Below, in pieces: positions 7,989-18,897 of a DNA stretch of 64,000 nt. Positions within the stretch are counted from its first letter, which is position 1; each line of letters starts with the position of its first letter. Source of the DNA: Planctomyces sp. SH-PL14 (GTDB lineage: Bacteria > Planctomycetota > Planctomycetia > Planctomycetales > Planctomycetaceae). The notes under the pieces were generated by a model, which saw nothing but the letters and a program-made list of their open reading frames with translations, was not told the DNA's origin and made no database searches. The position numbers and the translations under genes are program-made. The stretch lies in the NCBI RefSeq assembly GCF_001610835.1, contig NZ_CP011270.1, forward strand, positions 2,064,001 through 2,128,000. The letters are read 5' to 3'.

Positions 7989-8477
7989 CTACTCGTCGTA
8001 GTGCGGCTTGAGGCCCCAGAGGGCAAGCACTGCCCGCTCCCGTTCCCGCATGAGCGGCTGCTCTTCGTCGGTCAGGTCGTCGTAGCCGCACAGGTGCAGG
8101 AGGCCGTGGACGAGGTAGAGCGTCAGTTCGTTCTCCGGTGACCAGCCGAACCGGGCCGCCTCGCGGACGGCGGTGTCGCCGCTGACGATGATCTCCCCCT
8201 CAATCCGCTTCCCCGCGCCGCGCGGGGCCCGCGGGCCGGGCTCTGTCAGGACTTCGTCTTCAAAGAGGAAGCTGATGACGTCGGTCGGGTAGTCGTGATC
8301 GAGGTGGTCGCGGTTGACGTCGTGGATCGTCGGATCGTCGACCAGGGCCACGCTGATTTCCGCCTCGAGGACTCCCTCGACCGTGAGGGTCTCGCGGATG
8401 ATCCGCTCGACGACGGACTCGGAAATCTCGACAGCCGACTGCTGATCGGAAACAGCGATCTGATAGGTCCCGGACAT
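7989..8477 (-). CDS. ybeY: endoribonuclease YbeY (rRNA maturation factor)
   Basis: UPF0054 metalloprotein needed for 16S rRNA 3'-end processing and ribosome quality control. SVALVDDPTIHDVNRDHLDHDYPTDVISFLF and GEIIVSGDTAVREA are typical. The metal site reads HGLLHLCGYDD, so the first two histidines are present but the third (GYDH in most members) is Asp here. The start is uncertain: methionines at 8477, 8492 and 8501 are all possible, none with a strong ribosome site. It lies about 110 nt downstream of the GlmL-like gene on the same strand. Confidence 0.9.
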   Translation of the reverse strand: MSGTYQIAVSDQQSAVEISESVVERIIRETLTVEGVLEAEISVALVDDPTIHDVNRDHLDHDYPTDVISFLFEDEVLTEPGPRAPRGAGKRIEGEIIVSGDTAVREAARFGWSPENELTLYLVHGLLHLCGYDDLTDEEQPLMRERERAVLALWGLKPHYDE

Positions 8478-8587
8478 TTCCACTCTGGTCATTGGAGACA
8501 TTCGTCCCAGGAGGGTGACGCTCCCGCGGAGCCGCGACGGTACGCGACGCCTTCGGTGCTGGCCACGCCGAGAGACCGATTGCGGTC

Positions 8588-10402
<1,815 letters not shown>

Positions 10403-10504
10403 CCGGTCGCTCTCGGTTCGGGGCAGGCCTCAACGGGATGGACGAGCGAGAGATACCACAGTCGCGGCAGTGACACCATTCCGCCCGCGCCGGCACTGAT
10501 CGGC

Positions 10505-11740
10505 TTACCTGGCCGCCGCCTCGAAAAGAACGAGAGGATCGATCCAGACCCCTTCGTTGAGGACGTCCCAGTTCTCGCCGTAGTCGACCACGAGCGCGAG
10601 TCGCTTCTTCCCGGCCAGGGAGACCGGCGGCACCCGTTGCCGCGTTCCTCCGCCGCGAAGCAGGTCTGATCGATACGCGTCGACCCCGTCGAGCTCGATC
10701 CGGAAGCGGGCGCTCCCGGCGGCCCCGACCTGGTCCGGTAGCCCGATCGACGAACGAAACTCGGCGGCCGTCGGAGGAATCTCAAATTCCCAGCGGGTGC
10801 GGCCAGTGCCGGCCAATCCCTGGCAGAGGGCCCGCCCGCCGATGACCGCCACAGGGGGCGCCGCAGGGGAGTCGGCTTCCGCGACCTCCGATAGCCCGGG
10901 AAGAAACGGTGTCCTCCTGATCGCGACCGGCGGGAACTTCGAAAGGGGCCGGACGCGATCGGTCAGGAATTGAATCTGGACCATCGCGTCTTCGGAGATC
11001 GCCAGCTCGTCCGCATCGCGGCGAAACCGCCAGCGGGAATCCGACGGATCGAACTGTGTGCTGTCGACAACAAGGTTCGTCCCGTTCACCAGCTCAACCG
11101 TCTCGTGTCGTCTGGGGACCGGTCTCGTCGTCAGCAGCTCCGGACTGAACAGGATGCCGCGATAGCCGGCTTCCGGAATCTTCGTCTCGCCGACGCTCGA
11201 CCGGAACTGCAACTCGCCACGATTAAGTCCGACGAACTCCCCCCGCAGGATGTCCCGATTGCTCAGGAACACGACGTCATCCGCGGGCTCCGCGTCACGG
11301 GGGCGGGTGGGGAATCGAGAGAGGCGCTCCCCTTCAAGGCGGCGGATCGCGCGGACTTCTTCGAGCGGGACCGGAATCTCGACTGATGTGGGCAAGGAGA
11401 GCCGGACGTGAAGCACCTCATCCGCCAGCCGTAGGTCTCCGGCGATCAGGACATCGCCTGCGGTCGTCCAGACACATGATGTCCCCTCCGACTCCGGCTT
11501 CCGCGGCGGAAATCCGATCGAAAGGACCTGCTGCCGATCAAAGGTCTTCGCTCCGGACGGTCCCTCGATGGCGATCGCCTCATCCGACCAGCGGACGATC
11601 CGGCTCGCGGCCACCGGCGCCGGTTCTCCCCGGACTTCGATCTGCAGCTCGCTCGCCGGCAACGGTGAGGCAACCGCAACGAGGCTGGTGAAGACCACTC
11701 CGGCAAGGATTCGGCTGAGCGTCTTGAACGGCTGAACCAT
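10505..11740 (-). CDS. secreted protein with C-terminal NPCBM-like domain
   Basis: 411 residues with an N-terminal signal peptide (ILAGVVFTSLVAVASPLPASE). The middle is beta-rich with repeated short strands of the VVFLSNRDILRGEFVGLNRGELQFRS type. The last 110 residues, including SSIGLPD, FRIELDGVDAYRS and VVDYGENWDVLNEGVWIDP, match the shape of NPCBM/CBM51-type carbohydrate-binding domains common in planctomycetes. No enzymatic domain is visible. It lies 70 nt downstream of uvrB and is likely exported to the periplasm or cell surface. Confidence 0.7.
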   Translation of the reverse strand: MVQPFKTLSRILAGVVFTSLVAVASPLPASELQIEVRGEPAPVAASRIVRWSDEAIAIEGPSGAKTFDRQQVLSIGFPPRKPESEGTSCVWTTAGDVLIAGDLRLADEVLHVRLSLPTSVEIPVPLEEVRAIRRLEGERLSRFPTRPRDAEPADDVVFLSNRDILRGEFVGLNRGELQFRSSVGETKIPEAGYRGILFSPELLTTRPVPRRHETVELVNGTNLVVDSTQFDPSDSRWRFRRDADELAISEDAMVQIQFLTDRVRPLSKFPPVAIRRTPFLPGLSEVAEADSPAAPPVAVIGGRALCQGLAGTGRTRWEFEIPPTAAEFRSSIGLPDQVGAAGSARFRIELDGVDAYRSDLLRGGGTRQRVPPVSLAGKKRLALVVDYGENWDVLNEGVWIDPLVLFEAAAR

Positions 11741-11810
11741 GGGTTCCGGTCTTCAATCCAACGACACAGCGGGGCAGGGGAATGAGCAACAGAGCGGCGC
11801 CGCGAGCGGC

Positions 11811-13937
11811 TCACATGTTCTTCTTGGGACGGGGAACACGCCCCTTGCTTCCACCGCCGCGTCCACTCCCTTTGCCGCGGCGGCCTCGCTCCCCGCGCTC
11901 CCGCGTACCGGAGGTCGCGAAGCCGGGACGATCGACATCCCCCACGGGAATCGACTCGCCTCCCCTGGCCATCTGCTGCTTGAGCTGATGGACGCGGTCC
12001 CGGAGCTGCGCGGCCCGTTCGAACTCCAGGTTCTGCGCCGCCGTGAACATCTCCGATTCGAGCTCGGCGAGGTACTCCTGCGTGACGAACTGCCGCTCGT
12101 CGGTCGCCCCCGCCGCCTGCTGGACGATCCGGCGGGCTTCGATCTCCTCTTCGATGCCGCGCTTGATCGCCTTCTTGATCGTCTCCGGCGTGATGCCGTG
12201 TTCGGCGTTGTAGGCCATCTGAACCTGCCGGCGGCGGTTCGTTTCGTCGATCGCCTCCTGCATGCTGTCGGTGATGACGTCCGCGTACAGGAACACCTCT
12301 GCGTTCACGTTTCTGGCAGAGCGGCCGATCGTCTGGATCAGGCTCGTCGCGCTGCGTAGAAAACCTTCCTTGTCGGCGTCGAGGATGCAGACGAGCGACA
12401 CTTCGGGAAGGTCGAGGCCTTCCCGGAGCAGGTTCACACCGATCACCGCGTCGAACTTCGCTTCCCGCAACTCGCGGAGAACTTCCACGCGCTCGATTGC
12501 GTCCAGCTCCGAGTGCAGCCACTCGCAGCGGATCCCTTCTTCTTTGAGATAGCTGACGAGGTCTTCCGAGAGCCGCTTCGTCAGGGCGGTGACGAGCGTC
12601 CGCTCGCCGCGGGCGGCGCGGATCCGGATCTGTTCGATGAGGTGGGGGACCTGGCCGCGGGCGGGGTGGATGTGGACCACGGGATCGACGAGTCCGGTCG
12701 GCCGGATGATCTGCTCGACGATCTGGCCTTCCGCCTGATCCAGTTCCCAGTCGGCCGGCGTGGCGGAGACGAAGACCGCCTGCCCGCGGCGGGCGTTCCA
12801 CTCCTCGAACTTGAGCGGACGGTTGTCGAGCGCCATCGGGAGGCGGAACCCATGGTCGACCAGCGTCGTCTTGCGGGCCTGGTCGCCGTTGTACATCGCC
12901 CGGACCTGCGGGACCGTGACGTGCGACTCGTCCACGAACAGCAGGAAGTCATCGGGAAAGAAGTCGTACAGCGTCGCCGGCGGCTCGCCAGGGCGGCGTT
13001 TGGCCAGGGCCCTCGAGTAGTTTTCGATTCCGGGGCAGTAGCCGATCTCGCGGAGGAGCTCCAGGTCGTGCCGCGCGCGGGCGGAAAGCCGCTGGGCTTC
13101 GAGGAGTTTTCCTTCTTTCTGGAACTTGGCGAGCTGCTGGTTCAGTTCCTCCTCGATCTCGCCGACCGCGTCGTCGATCCGGTTCTGGGGGAGAACGAAG
13201 TGCTTGGCCGGGTAGATATAGACGTCGTTCTGCGGCTTGGAATTCTCGCCGCTGACGGGGTTCACGATCGAGAGTTTTTCGATCTCGTCTCCCCAGAGTT
13301 CGACGCGATACGCAAACTCCTCATAGGCGGGCCAGATCTCGATGACGTCGCCGCGGACGCGGAACTTGCCGCGGCTGAAGTCGATGTCGTTCCGCTCGTA
13401 TTGGATGTCGATCAGCTGGCGGAGCATCTCATCGCGGTCGATCGATTCCCCCACGCGGAGGGGGATCATCATCTCGATGTAGTCCTTCGGCGAACCGAGG
13501 CCGTAGATACAGGAGACGCTGGCGATGACGATCGTGTCGCGGCGGGAGACGAGGGCGCTCGTCGCAAGGAGGCGAAGGCGGTCGATCTCCTCGTTGATCG
13601 AGGCGTCCTTCTCGATGTAGATGTCCCGCTGGGGGATGTAGGCTTCGGGCTGGTAGTAGTCGTAGTAGCTGACGAAGTAGGCGACGGCGTTGTTGGGGAA
13701 GAACTCTTTGAATTCGCTGTAGAGCTGTGCGGCAAGGGTCTTGTTGTGGGCCAGGACCAGTGCCGGCCGCTGGAGCTGGGCAATGACGTTCGCCATGGTG
13801 AACGTCTTGCCGGTGCCGGTGGCGCCGAGGAGGACCTGGGAGCGTTGTCCGGAGCGGAGGTTATGGACGAGGGATTCGATGGCCCTGGGCTGATCGCCGG
13901 CGGGGGCGAATTCGGAGTTCAGTTCAAACTGCGGCAT
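11811..13937 (-). CDS. uvrB: excinuclease ABC subunit B
   Basis: DNA damage-recognition helicase of nucleotide excision repair. 708 residues: Walker A GATGTGKT at 38-45, beta-hairpin region YYDYYQPEAYIPQRDIYIEKD near residue 100, DESHVTVPQ helicase motif, SATPADWE, GRSARN and the C-terminal UVR domain (ELESEMFTAAQNLEFERAAQLRDRV) that contacts UvrC. The tail after the UVR domain is a Gly/Arg/Lys-rich extension of about 45 residues. Start 13937 gives MPQFELNSEF, matching the usual N terminus. The gene is divergent from an alpha/beta hydrolase, with repeat copy 3 between them. Confidence 0.98.
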   Translation of the reverse strand: MPQFELNSEFAPAGDQPRAIESLVHNLRSGQRSQVLLGATGTGKTFTMANVIAQLQRPALVLAHNKTLAAQLYSEFKEFFPNNAVAYFVSYYDYYQPEAYIPQRDIYIEKDASINEEIDRLRLLATSALVSRRDTIVIASVSCIYGLGSPKDYIEMMIPLRVGESIDRDEMLRQLIDIQYERNDIDFSRGKFRVRGDVIEIWPAYEEFAYRVELWGDEIEKLSIVNPVSGENSKPQNDVYIYPAKHFVLPQNRIDDAVGEIEEELNQQLAKFQKEGKLLEAQRLSARARHDLELLREIGYCPGIENYSRALAKRRPGEPPATLYDFFPDDFLLFVDESHVTVPQVRAMYNGDQARKTTLVDHGFRLPMALDNRPLKFEEWNARRGQAVFVSATPADWELDQAEGQIVEQIIRPTGLVDPVVHIHPARGQVPHLIEQIRIRAARGERTLVTALTKRLSEDLVSYLKEEGIRCEWLHSELDAIERVEVLRELREAKFDAVIGVNLLREGLDLPEVSLVCILDADKEGFLRSATSLIQTIGRSARNVNAEVFLYADVITDSMQEAIDETNRRRQVQMAYNAEHGITPETIKKAIKRGIEEEIEARRIVQQAAGATDERQFVTQEYLAELESEMFTAAQNLEFERAAQLRDRVHQLKQQMARGGESIPVGDVDRPGFATSGTRERGERGRRGKGSGRGGGSKGRVPRPKKNM

Positions 13938-14013
13938 GAATCCCATCCAGGGGCGAAAAGTCGAAGCGATATTCTACGCCAAGCGCTGAATGAAAGAAGG
14001 CGTAAAGAGTCGC

Positions 14014-14273
14014 GGGTCAAGGGCGGCCAGCCCTTGCCGCCGGAGGCACTCCTGTGAGGAACCGTGGTACACAACGGGCGTCCCCTTTGTGGTGCCGGCG
14101 TTGGGAACTCACCGCTCGCTTTGCAACCGCTGCGGGTTGGTGAGGGGGCATACGGCACGGCGTCCGCGTTTGGACACTCACTCCTTCAGACATCTCTCGA
14201 CGAGAGGGCCTCCGGCGGGCAAGGGGCATTCTGCCCCCTGCACCCCCTGACCAGGGTGCCCCTGGACCCGGTG
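14014..14273 (-). repeat. 320-bp intergenic element, copy 3 (right end missing)
   Basis: Inverted copy between the divergent uvrB and hydrolase genes. The left hairpins (CCTGGACCCGGT end) are intact. The right hairpin is CAAGGGC/GCCCTTG, shorter than in other copies but with both arms changed together. The terminal GGGTTTGAGC...GCCGGCAAGG block is absent. Confidence 0.92.
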
Positions 14274-14353
14274 GACGAGCCCTCACCGTGTTCTCGCGAC
14301 ATCACCATCGCCCGATATACTTCCCGGTCCAAACAATCCGCACAGGATTCTCC

Positions 14354-15217
14354 ATGGACTCGCAACTGGAAGAACGGTCATTCTCGATCGGCACGCTACG
14401 GCTCAACGTGGCCGTCGGTCCCCAAAACGGCCCGCCGCTGATCTTCTTCCACGGCGTCACCCGCCGCTGGCAAACCTTTCTGCCCATGCTCTCCGCCTTC
14501 ATCCCGCGGTGGCAGGTGTTCGCAGTCGACTTCCCGGGACACGGCAAGTCGGACCGGGCCGAAAGTCCGCACCTCGTCGCCGACTACGTCGAGTGGGGAA
14601 TGACATTCCTCCGGACACACTTCTCCGGCGAGATCAACCTCTACGGCCACTCGCTCGGCTCCATGGTCGCGGCCGGATGCGCAGCCCGGCTGCGGAACGT
14701 CCGGGCCATCATCCTCGAAGACCCGCCGTTCGACGTCATGGGAGAACGGATCGCAACGACGCCGCTGCTAAACTACTTCCGCGAACTTTTGCGGTTTGCC
14801 GGGTCCCCCGAGAGCGTCCGCGACGTCTCGCGGAAGCTTGCCGAGGTCCGGATGGGGTCCCCGGGGAGCACCAATACGTTTCGCCTGGGAGACATCCGCG
14901 ACGGCGTCTCGCTCCGCTTCACGGCGGCGAGCCTCAAGCAGCTCGATCCGCAGGCCCTCGTGGCGGTCGTCGAGCGGAACTGGCTCGAAGGGTACAATCG
15001 GGACGAAATCCTGAGCCGCATCGATTGCCCCGCGCTCCTGCTCCAGGGAGACGTGAAGGCGGGCGGAATGCTGCCGGATGCGGACGCCGACGACGTGATC
15101 GGGCGGCTCCACGACGGGACGCTGATCCGGCACCCGGGAATCGGCCACGTCATTCACTGGCAGAAGACGCAGGACGTCATCAACGCCGCTCACGGCTTTC
15201 TGGAATCCGTTCGTTGA
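14354..15217 (+). CDS. alpha/beta-fold hydrolase
   Basis: 287-residue hydrolase. The oxyanion-hole motif FFHGVTRRW is at residues 31-39, DFPGHGKSD is the family loop, and the nucleophile elbow is GHSLGS (serine near residue 100). The acid is probably D in LLLQGDVKAGGMLPDAD and the base H in GIGHVIHW. The substrate is unknown. Start 14354 has AGGA upstream. Its TGA overlaps the TTG start of the following aminotransferase-fold gene, so the two are cotranslated. Confidence 0.88.
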   Translation: MDSQLEERSFSIGTLRLNVAVGPQNGPPLIFFHGVTRRWQTFLPMLSAFIPRWQVFAVDFPGHGKSDRAESPHLVADYVEWGMTFLRTHFSGEINLYGHSLGSMVAAGCAARLRNVRAIILEDPPFDVMGERIATTPLLNYFRELLRFAGSPESVRDVSRKLAEVRMGSPGSTNTFRLGDIRDGVSLRFTAASLKQLDPQALVAVVERNWLEGYNRDEILSRIDCPALLLQGDVKAGGMLPDADADDVIGRLHDGTLIRHPGIGHVIHWQKTQDVINAAHGFLESVR

Positions 15218-16383
15218 CCGCTGACTCACCCCCGCCGCGGATCTACCTCGACAACGCCGCCACGAGTTTTCCAAAACCGCCCGGTGTGGTGGAGGCGGTC
15301 ACGCGGTATCTCACGGACGAAGGCGTCTCGCTGGGACGGGCGACCACCCGCAGCGGCGAAGAGACCGCCCGTCGAGTCAGCCAGCTCCGGACAAAGCTCG
15401 GCCAGTTCTTCGGCGCCGGCCCGGGCGACGAAGTCGTGTTCACGTTCAGCGGAACCGACAGCCTCAACATGGCACTCCACGGCTTCCTGAAGCCGGGCGA
15501 CCACGTCGTGACGACCGACATCGAGCACAACTCCGTCCTCCGGCCACTCGAATGGCTGCGGCAGCGCGGAATCGCCGTGACGCACGTCCCCTGCGATTCC
15601 GCAGGCCGAGTCGCGACGGACGATATACGACAAGCGATCCGTCCCGAGACGCGGCTCCTCGCGGTGTCCCACGCCTCCAACGTAACGGGGACGGTTCAGC
15701 CGATCGCCGATTTCGCCGAGCTGGCCCGCAACCACGGAGCCCGGATCCTCGTCGACGCCTGCCAGACCGCCGGGCACATTCCGATTTCGATCCGCGAAGC
15801 AGGAATCGACTTCCTCGCCTGCTCCGGCCACAAGGGACTGCGCGGCCCGCTCGGAACCGGCGTCCTCGTCATCGCCCGCGACGCAGTCCCGGACCTCGAA
15901 AGTTTCCGGCAGGGGGGCACGGGAAGCCACAGCGACTCCCCGCTCCAGCCCGCCGCCGGCCCCGACAAGTACGAGGCGGGGAATCACAACACCCCGGGAC
16001 TCCTCGGCCTGGCCGCAGCGCTGGATTGGATCGAACAGGAAGAGCTCGGTGCTCTCCACGAGCGGGAAGCCGCGCAGACGGCGCGCCTTCAGGAGGGACT
16101 CCGTTATCTTCCGAACGTACGAGTTCCCGGTCCCGAGCCCGACGAGCGCGTGCCGGTCGTGAGCTTCGTCATCGAGGGGTTCGACTCCCGCGACGTCGCG
16201 TCGATCCTCGATGCCGAGTTCGGCATCGAGGTCCGGGCGGGCCTCCACTGCGCCCCGCGCATCCACACCGCCCTCGGCACGCTCCCTTACGGAGGAACAG
16301 TCCGCCTCAGCCCCGGACTGGCCACGACCGACGGACAGATCGACGCCGCCCTCGACGCGGTCGCGGAGATCGCAGGCGGCTGA
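15214..16383 (+). CDS. cysteine desulfurase-like aminotransferase class V protein
   Basis: 389 residues, PLP-dependent, NifS/SufS-type fold. It shows YLDNAATSFPKPPGV at the N terminus, FTFSGTDSLNMALHGF, TTDIEHNSVLRPLEWL, DACQTAGHIPI and the Schiff-base lysine in CSGHKGLRGPLGTG. The active-site cysteine region is GLHCAPRIHTALGTLPYGGTVRLSPG, typical of the CsdB-like family in which the Cys sits in RAGLHCAP. The start is TTG at 15214 overlapping the hydrolase stop (TTGA). A longer frame upstream is only the shadow of the hydrolase gene. It probably releases sulfur from cysteine; the acceptor is unknown. Confidence 0.9.
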   Translation: MTADSPPPRIYLDNAATSFPKPPGVVEAVTRYLTDEGVSLGRATTRSGEETARRVSQLRTKLGQFFGAGPGDEVVFTFSGTDSLNMALHGFLKPGDHVVTTDIEHNSVLRPLEWLRQRGIAVTHVPCDSAGRVATDDIRQAIRPETRLLAVSHASNVTGTVQPIADFAELARNHGARILVDACQTAGHIPISIREAGIDFLACSGHKGLRGPLGTGVLVIARDAVPDLESFRQGGTGSHSDSPLQPAAGPDKYEAGNHNTPGLLGLAAALDWIEQEELGALHEREAAQTARLQEGLRYLPNVRVPGPEPDERVPVVSFVIEGFDSRDVASILDAEFGIEVRAGLHCAPRIHTALGTLPYGGTVRLSPGLATTDGQIDAALDAVAEIAGG

Positions 16384-16440
16384 GCTCGCTGGATTGGAGC
16401 CGGCACAGCCGCGGCGGCGAGGACGGCGTTCAGACAGTGA

Positions 16441-17247
16441 TCAGAGGCTTCCCGGCTCGCCCGGGAGCACCAGCAGCTCGACCTTCCGGAAATCAATCGG
16501 ATGGCTCTCCGACTGCAGCGAGATCGTCCCTTCCTTCAGCATCTTCGTCCCCGCCTTCTCGGCAAGTTCCTTGGCATGGGCGTCCCGCTCATCCAGCTGC
16601 GCCTGTTCGTACTCCAGCACGGTCTCGCCATCAATGATGTGCTTGATGACCTTGTCCCCATGGACCTCGATCTCCACGGTCACCCACTGTTCGCCGTGAT
16701 ACGTCTTGGACTTCGAACTCGTGCAGTGCGGCAGGAACAGCTTCCCCCCCATCACGACATTCGTCCCCGGGGTGCAGAGGTTCGCCGTCGTCCGCATCCC
16801 GCTCCCCGTCCCGCCCAGGAACTGAACTTCGATCGAAGCGGGGAAGTCCTGATCCTTCGCCATCCCCTTCGGATCTTCCCCGTGGAGCATTGCCCCGCTG
16901 TTGCGGATCGCCCACCCCGGGCCGCCGGGACACTGGTCGCCGACAAACCGGTACTCCACCCGCAGCCGGTAGTGCGAGAACTTGTCCTTGTAGAACAGGT
17001 GCCCGAAGGTCTCGTTGTACTTGTCGTACCCGTCGTAGCGGACCTTGAGCAGCCCGTCCTCCACGCGGAACGTGTCCTTCCAGTTGTCCCCGAACTCGTG
17101 ATAGCGGATCTTTGGCGTCCAGCCGGTCAGGTCTTTGCCGTTGAAGAGCTGGATCCACTCTTCCTTCTTCGGCTCCTGTCCAAAGGAGACGAGGGACGAC
17201 GTCATCAGGAGAGCGAAGGCGAACGAGGCGATCAGGCGGCGCGACAC
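16441..17247 (-). CDS. DUF1080 (3-keto-disaccharide hydrolase-like) secreted protein
   Basis: 268-residue exported protein with signal peptide SRRLIASFAFALLMTSSLVSFG. The DUF1080 concanavalin-like domain begins at EEWIQLFNGKDLTGW, followed by FRVEDGLLKVRYD, FSHYRLRVEYRF, WAIRNSGAMLHG, FPASIEVQFLGG and the C-terminal DFRKVELLVL. Members act on plant glycosides or disaccharides or bind carbohydrate and are highly expanded in planctomycetes. The GTG start at 17247 is chosen because GAGG precedes it and it gives a proper signal peptide. It is convergent with the aminotransferase-fold gene. Confidence 0.88.
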   Translation of the reverse strand: MSRRLIASFAFALLMTSSLVSFGQEPKKEEWIQLFNGKDLTGWTPKIRYHEFGDNWKDTFRVEDGLLKVRYDGYDKYNETFGHLFYKDKFSHYRLRVEYRFVGDQCPGGPGWAIRNSGAMLHGEDPKGMAKDQDFPASIEVQFLGGTGSGMRTTANLCTPGTNVVMGGKLFLPHCTSSKSKTYHGEQWVTVEIEVHGDKVIKHIIDGETVLEYEQAQLDERDAHAKELAEKAGTKMLKEGTISLQSESHPIDFRKVELLVLPGEPGSL

Positions 17248-17381
17248 GGAAGACCTCAATGGCAACAGGCAGCGTCGTGAGACGGGAATGAACGATCCGG
17301 AGGGGCGATTGTGGACCCACGATCCCGGCAACGCAATCACACCGGAAGGCCGCGGCGGACGGAGGCTCCCTTGCGCCAGTG

Positions 17382-17710
17382 AACCGGGGTCCAGGGGGCC
17401 CCCCCTGGTGGGGAGTGCAGAGGGGCAACGCCCCTTTGCACGCCGGAGGCCCGGCCGTCGAGAGATGTCTGAAGGATCACGTATCCAAACGCGGACAACG
17501 TGCTGTATGCCCCCTCACCAACCCGCCAGGATTGCAACGCCAGCGGTGTGGTTTGAGGGAGTCCTCAACGCTCGTACCACAAAGCGGAAATCCGTAGTGC
17601 CCCACGGTTCCTCATGGAAGCGCCTCCGGCGGCAAGGGGTTGCCCCCTTGACCCCGGCCGCCGTCGTACGTTGGGTTTGAGTGAGCAGAGTCGTGCCGGC
17701 AAGGACGGTG
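17382..17710 (+). repeat. 320-bp intergenic element, copy 4
   Basis: Full-length copy between DUF1080 (5' side) and the racemase-fold gene (3' side). Left hairpin CCAGGGGG/CCCCCCTGG; second hairpin AGGGGC-aac-GCCCCT; right hairpin CAAGGGG-ttg-CCCCCTTG. The middle is slightly longer than in most copies (GTGTGGTTTGAGGGAG), as in copies 6 and 13. Confidence 0.95.
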
Positions 17711-17780
17711 CTGTCACGCGCCGGAATCGCACTCACTCCTCAACTGCCCACCTTTCGGCCAACGCACCCACGGGCGGACC

Positions 17781-18875
17781 TCACAGTGATCGCAGATCCA
17801 GAGGCCAGACGTCCACCACCGCGCCGGAACGAATCGCGTAGAGAACCCGGTGTGCCGAATGCCGTACGGAGTCCGCCGAAGGGACCAGTTCGACCTTGTC
17901 GCCAATCCGCAGATCATATGACTCCGGCCCCAGGGCCAGCCGGCAGGTCTCGTCATCGACCGCGTCGATCGCCGCATCGGGCAGCTCATGACCCCCGGCA
18001 ATCCGCCGCACGATCGGACGACGCTCGAAGGATGAGAACACCGCCGCACCGCAGTCGAGAACCGCCCGCTCCAGCTTTCCACGGTGAAGGACAGTCCCGA
18101 TCAGGCAGAGCGCCGGACGCAGCGACAGGTCCTCCGCCGGCCGATGTGGGTCACCGAACACGTCTCCGCCGATGCGCAGCTCAGTGGGCTCCGGACACCG
18201 CGCCGCTTCTCCGATGAGATCCGCACCGGCGACCGAGACGACATCGCACCGCATCCCGTCCTGCGCCATCCGCTCGCGGGTCTCCCCCAGGATCCCCATC
18301 GCGCTCCAGACCAGCCTCTCTCTCTCGGCCGCCGGAGTCATTGTGTCGAGGTGCCCGACATCACCGGTCAGTCCGATGACCTCAACATTCGAGAGCCGGC
18401 GGATTCCCCGAAGAAGATGCTGAGTGTCCGGTCCGGGCCGCACCCCCAGGTGGTGCCGGCCCAGGTTGACCTCGACGAGCAGTTCCGCGCGAAGCCCCTC
18501 GCGGTGGCAGATCGAGTCGATCTGCTCGGCATGAACGTAGTGGTCGACCGTCGCTACCAGACGGACTCGCCGCGCCAGCCGGGCGTACCGCTCCAGCTTG
18601 TCCGGACCGACGATCGGCCGCGTCACAACGAGATCGGTTTCCCCAGCCTCGGCGAGACGTTCAGCCTTCGACAGCGAGGGGAGGGCAGCGCCACTTAAAC
18701 CGAACGGGGCCAGATAGCGGATCAGTGACGCCGAGAGCAGCCCGCCGGCGTCACAGCGCCACCGCTTTTCACACGCCTTCAGCCGCTCGCCAATCCGCGC
18801 CGCATTCTGCTCGAGGATGTCCAGATCGACACAGAGCGCCGGCGTTTCGAGCGTACTCGAGTGCCTGCCGATCAT
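17781..18875 (-). CDS. alanine racemase/D-threonine aldolase-fold protein lacking the PLP lysine
   Basis: 364-residue protein with the DSD1/D-threonine aldolase layout: ETPALCVDLDILEQNAARI at the start, ADRLAEAG-type helix, LLVEVNLGRHHLGV, VIGLTGDVGH and ELRIGGDVFGD. The motif that holds the PLP lysine in active members (RPHxKTHK) aligns with WRCDAGGLLSAS here, and the metal-binding HGC/D region near the C terminus is also changed (PSADSVRHSAHRV). It is therefore probably not a working PLP enzyme of this class. A start at 18914 would overlap atpC. It follows atpC closely on the same strand. Confidence 0.75.
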   Translation of the reverse strand: MIGRHSSTLETPALCVDLDILEQNAARIGERLKACEKRWRCDAGGLLSASLIRYLAPFGLSGAALPSLSKAERLAEAGETDLVVTRPIVGPDKLERYARLARRVRLVATVDHYVHAEQIDSICHREGLRAELLVEVNLGRHHLGVRPGPDTQHLLRGIRRLSNVEVIGLTGDVGHLDTMTPAAERERLVWSAMGILGETRERMAQDGMRCDVVSVAGADLIGEAARCPEPTELRIGGDVFGDPHRPAEDLSLRPALCLIGTVLHRGKLERAVLDCGAAVFSSFERRPIVRRIAGGHELPDAAIDAVDDETCRLALGPESYDLRIGDKVELVPSADSVRHSAHRVLYAIRSGAVVDVWPLDLRSL

Positions 18876-18897
18876 CGACCGGTCATCCCTCGGCGGA

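Noticed and set aside
6535-8001. 488-codon frame through gnd
   Set aside because: Out-of-frame reading of gnd that runs across the terminator.
11446-12801. Long open frame overlapping uvrB and the NPCBM-like gene
   Set aside because: Arg/Pro/Gly-rich shadow of real genes; no start context and no domain.
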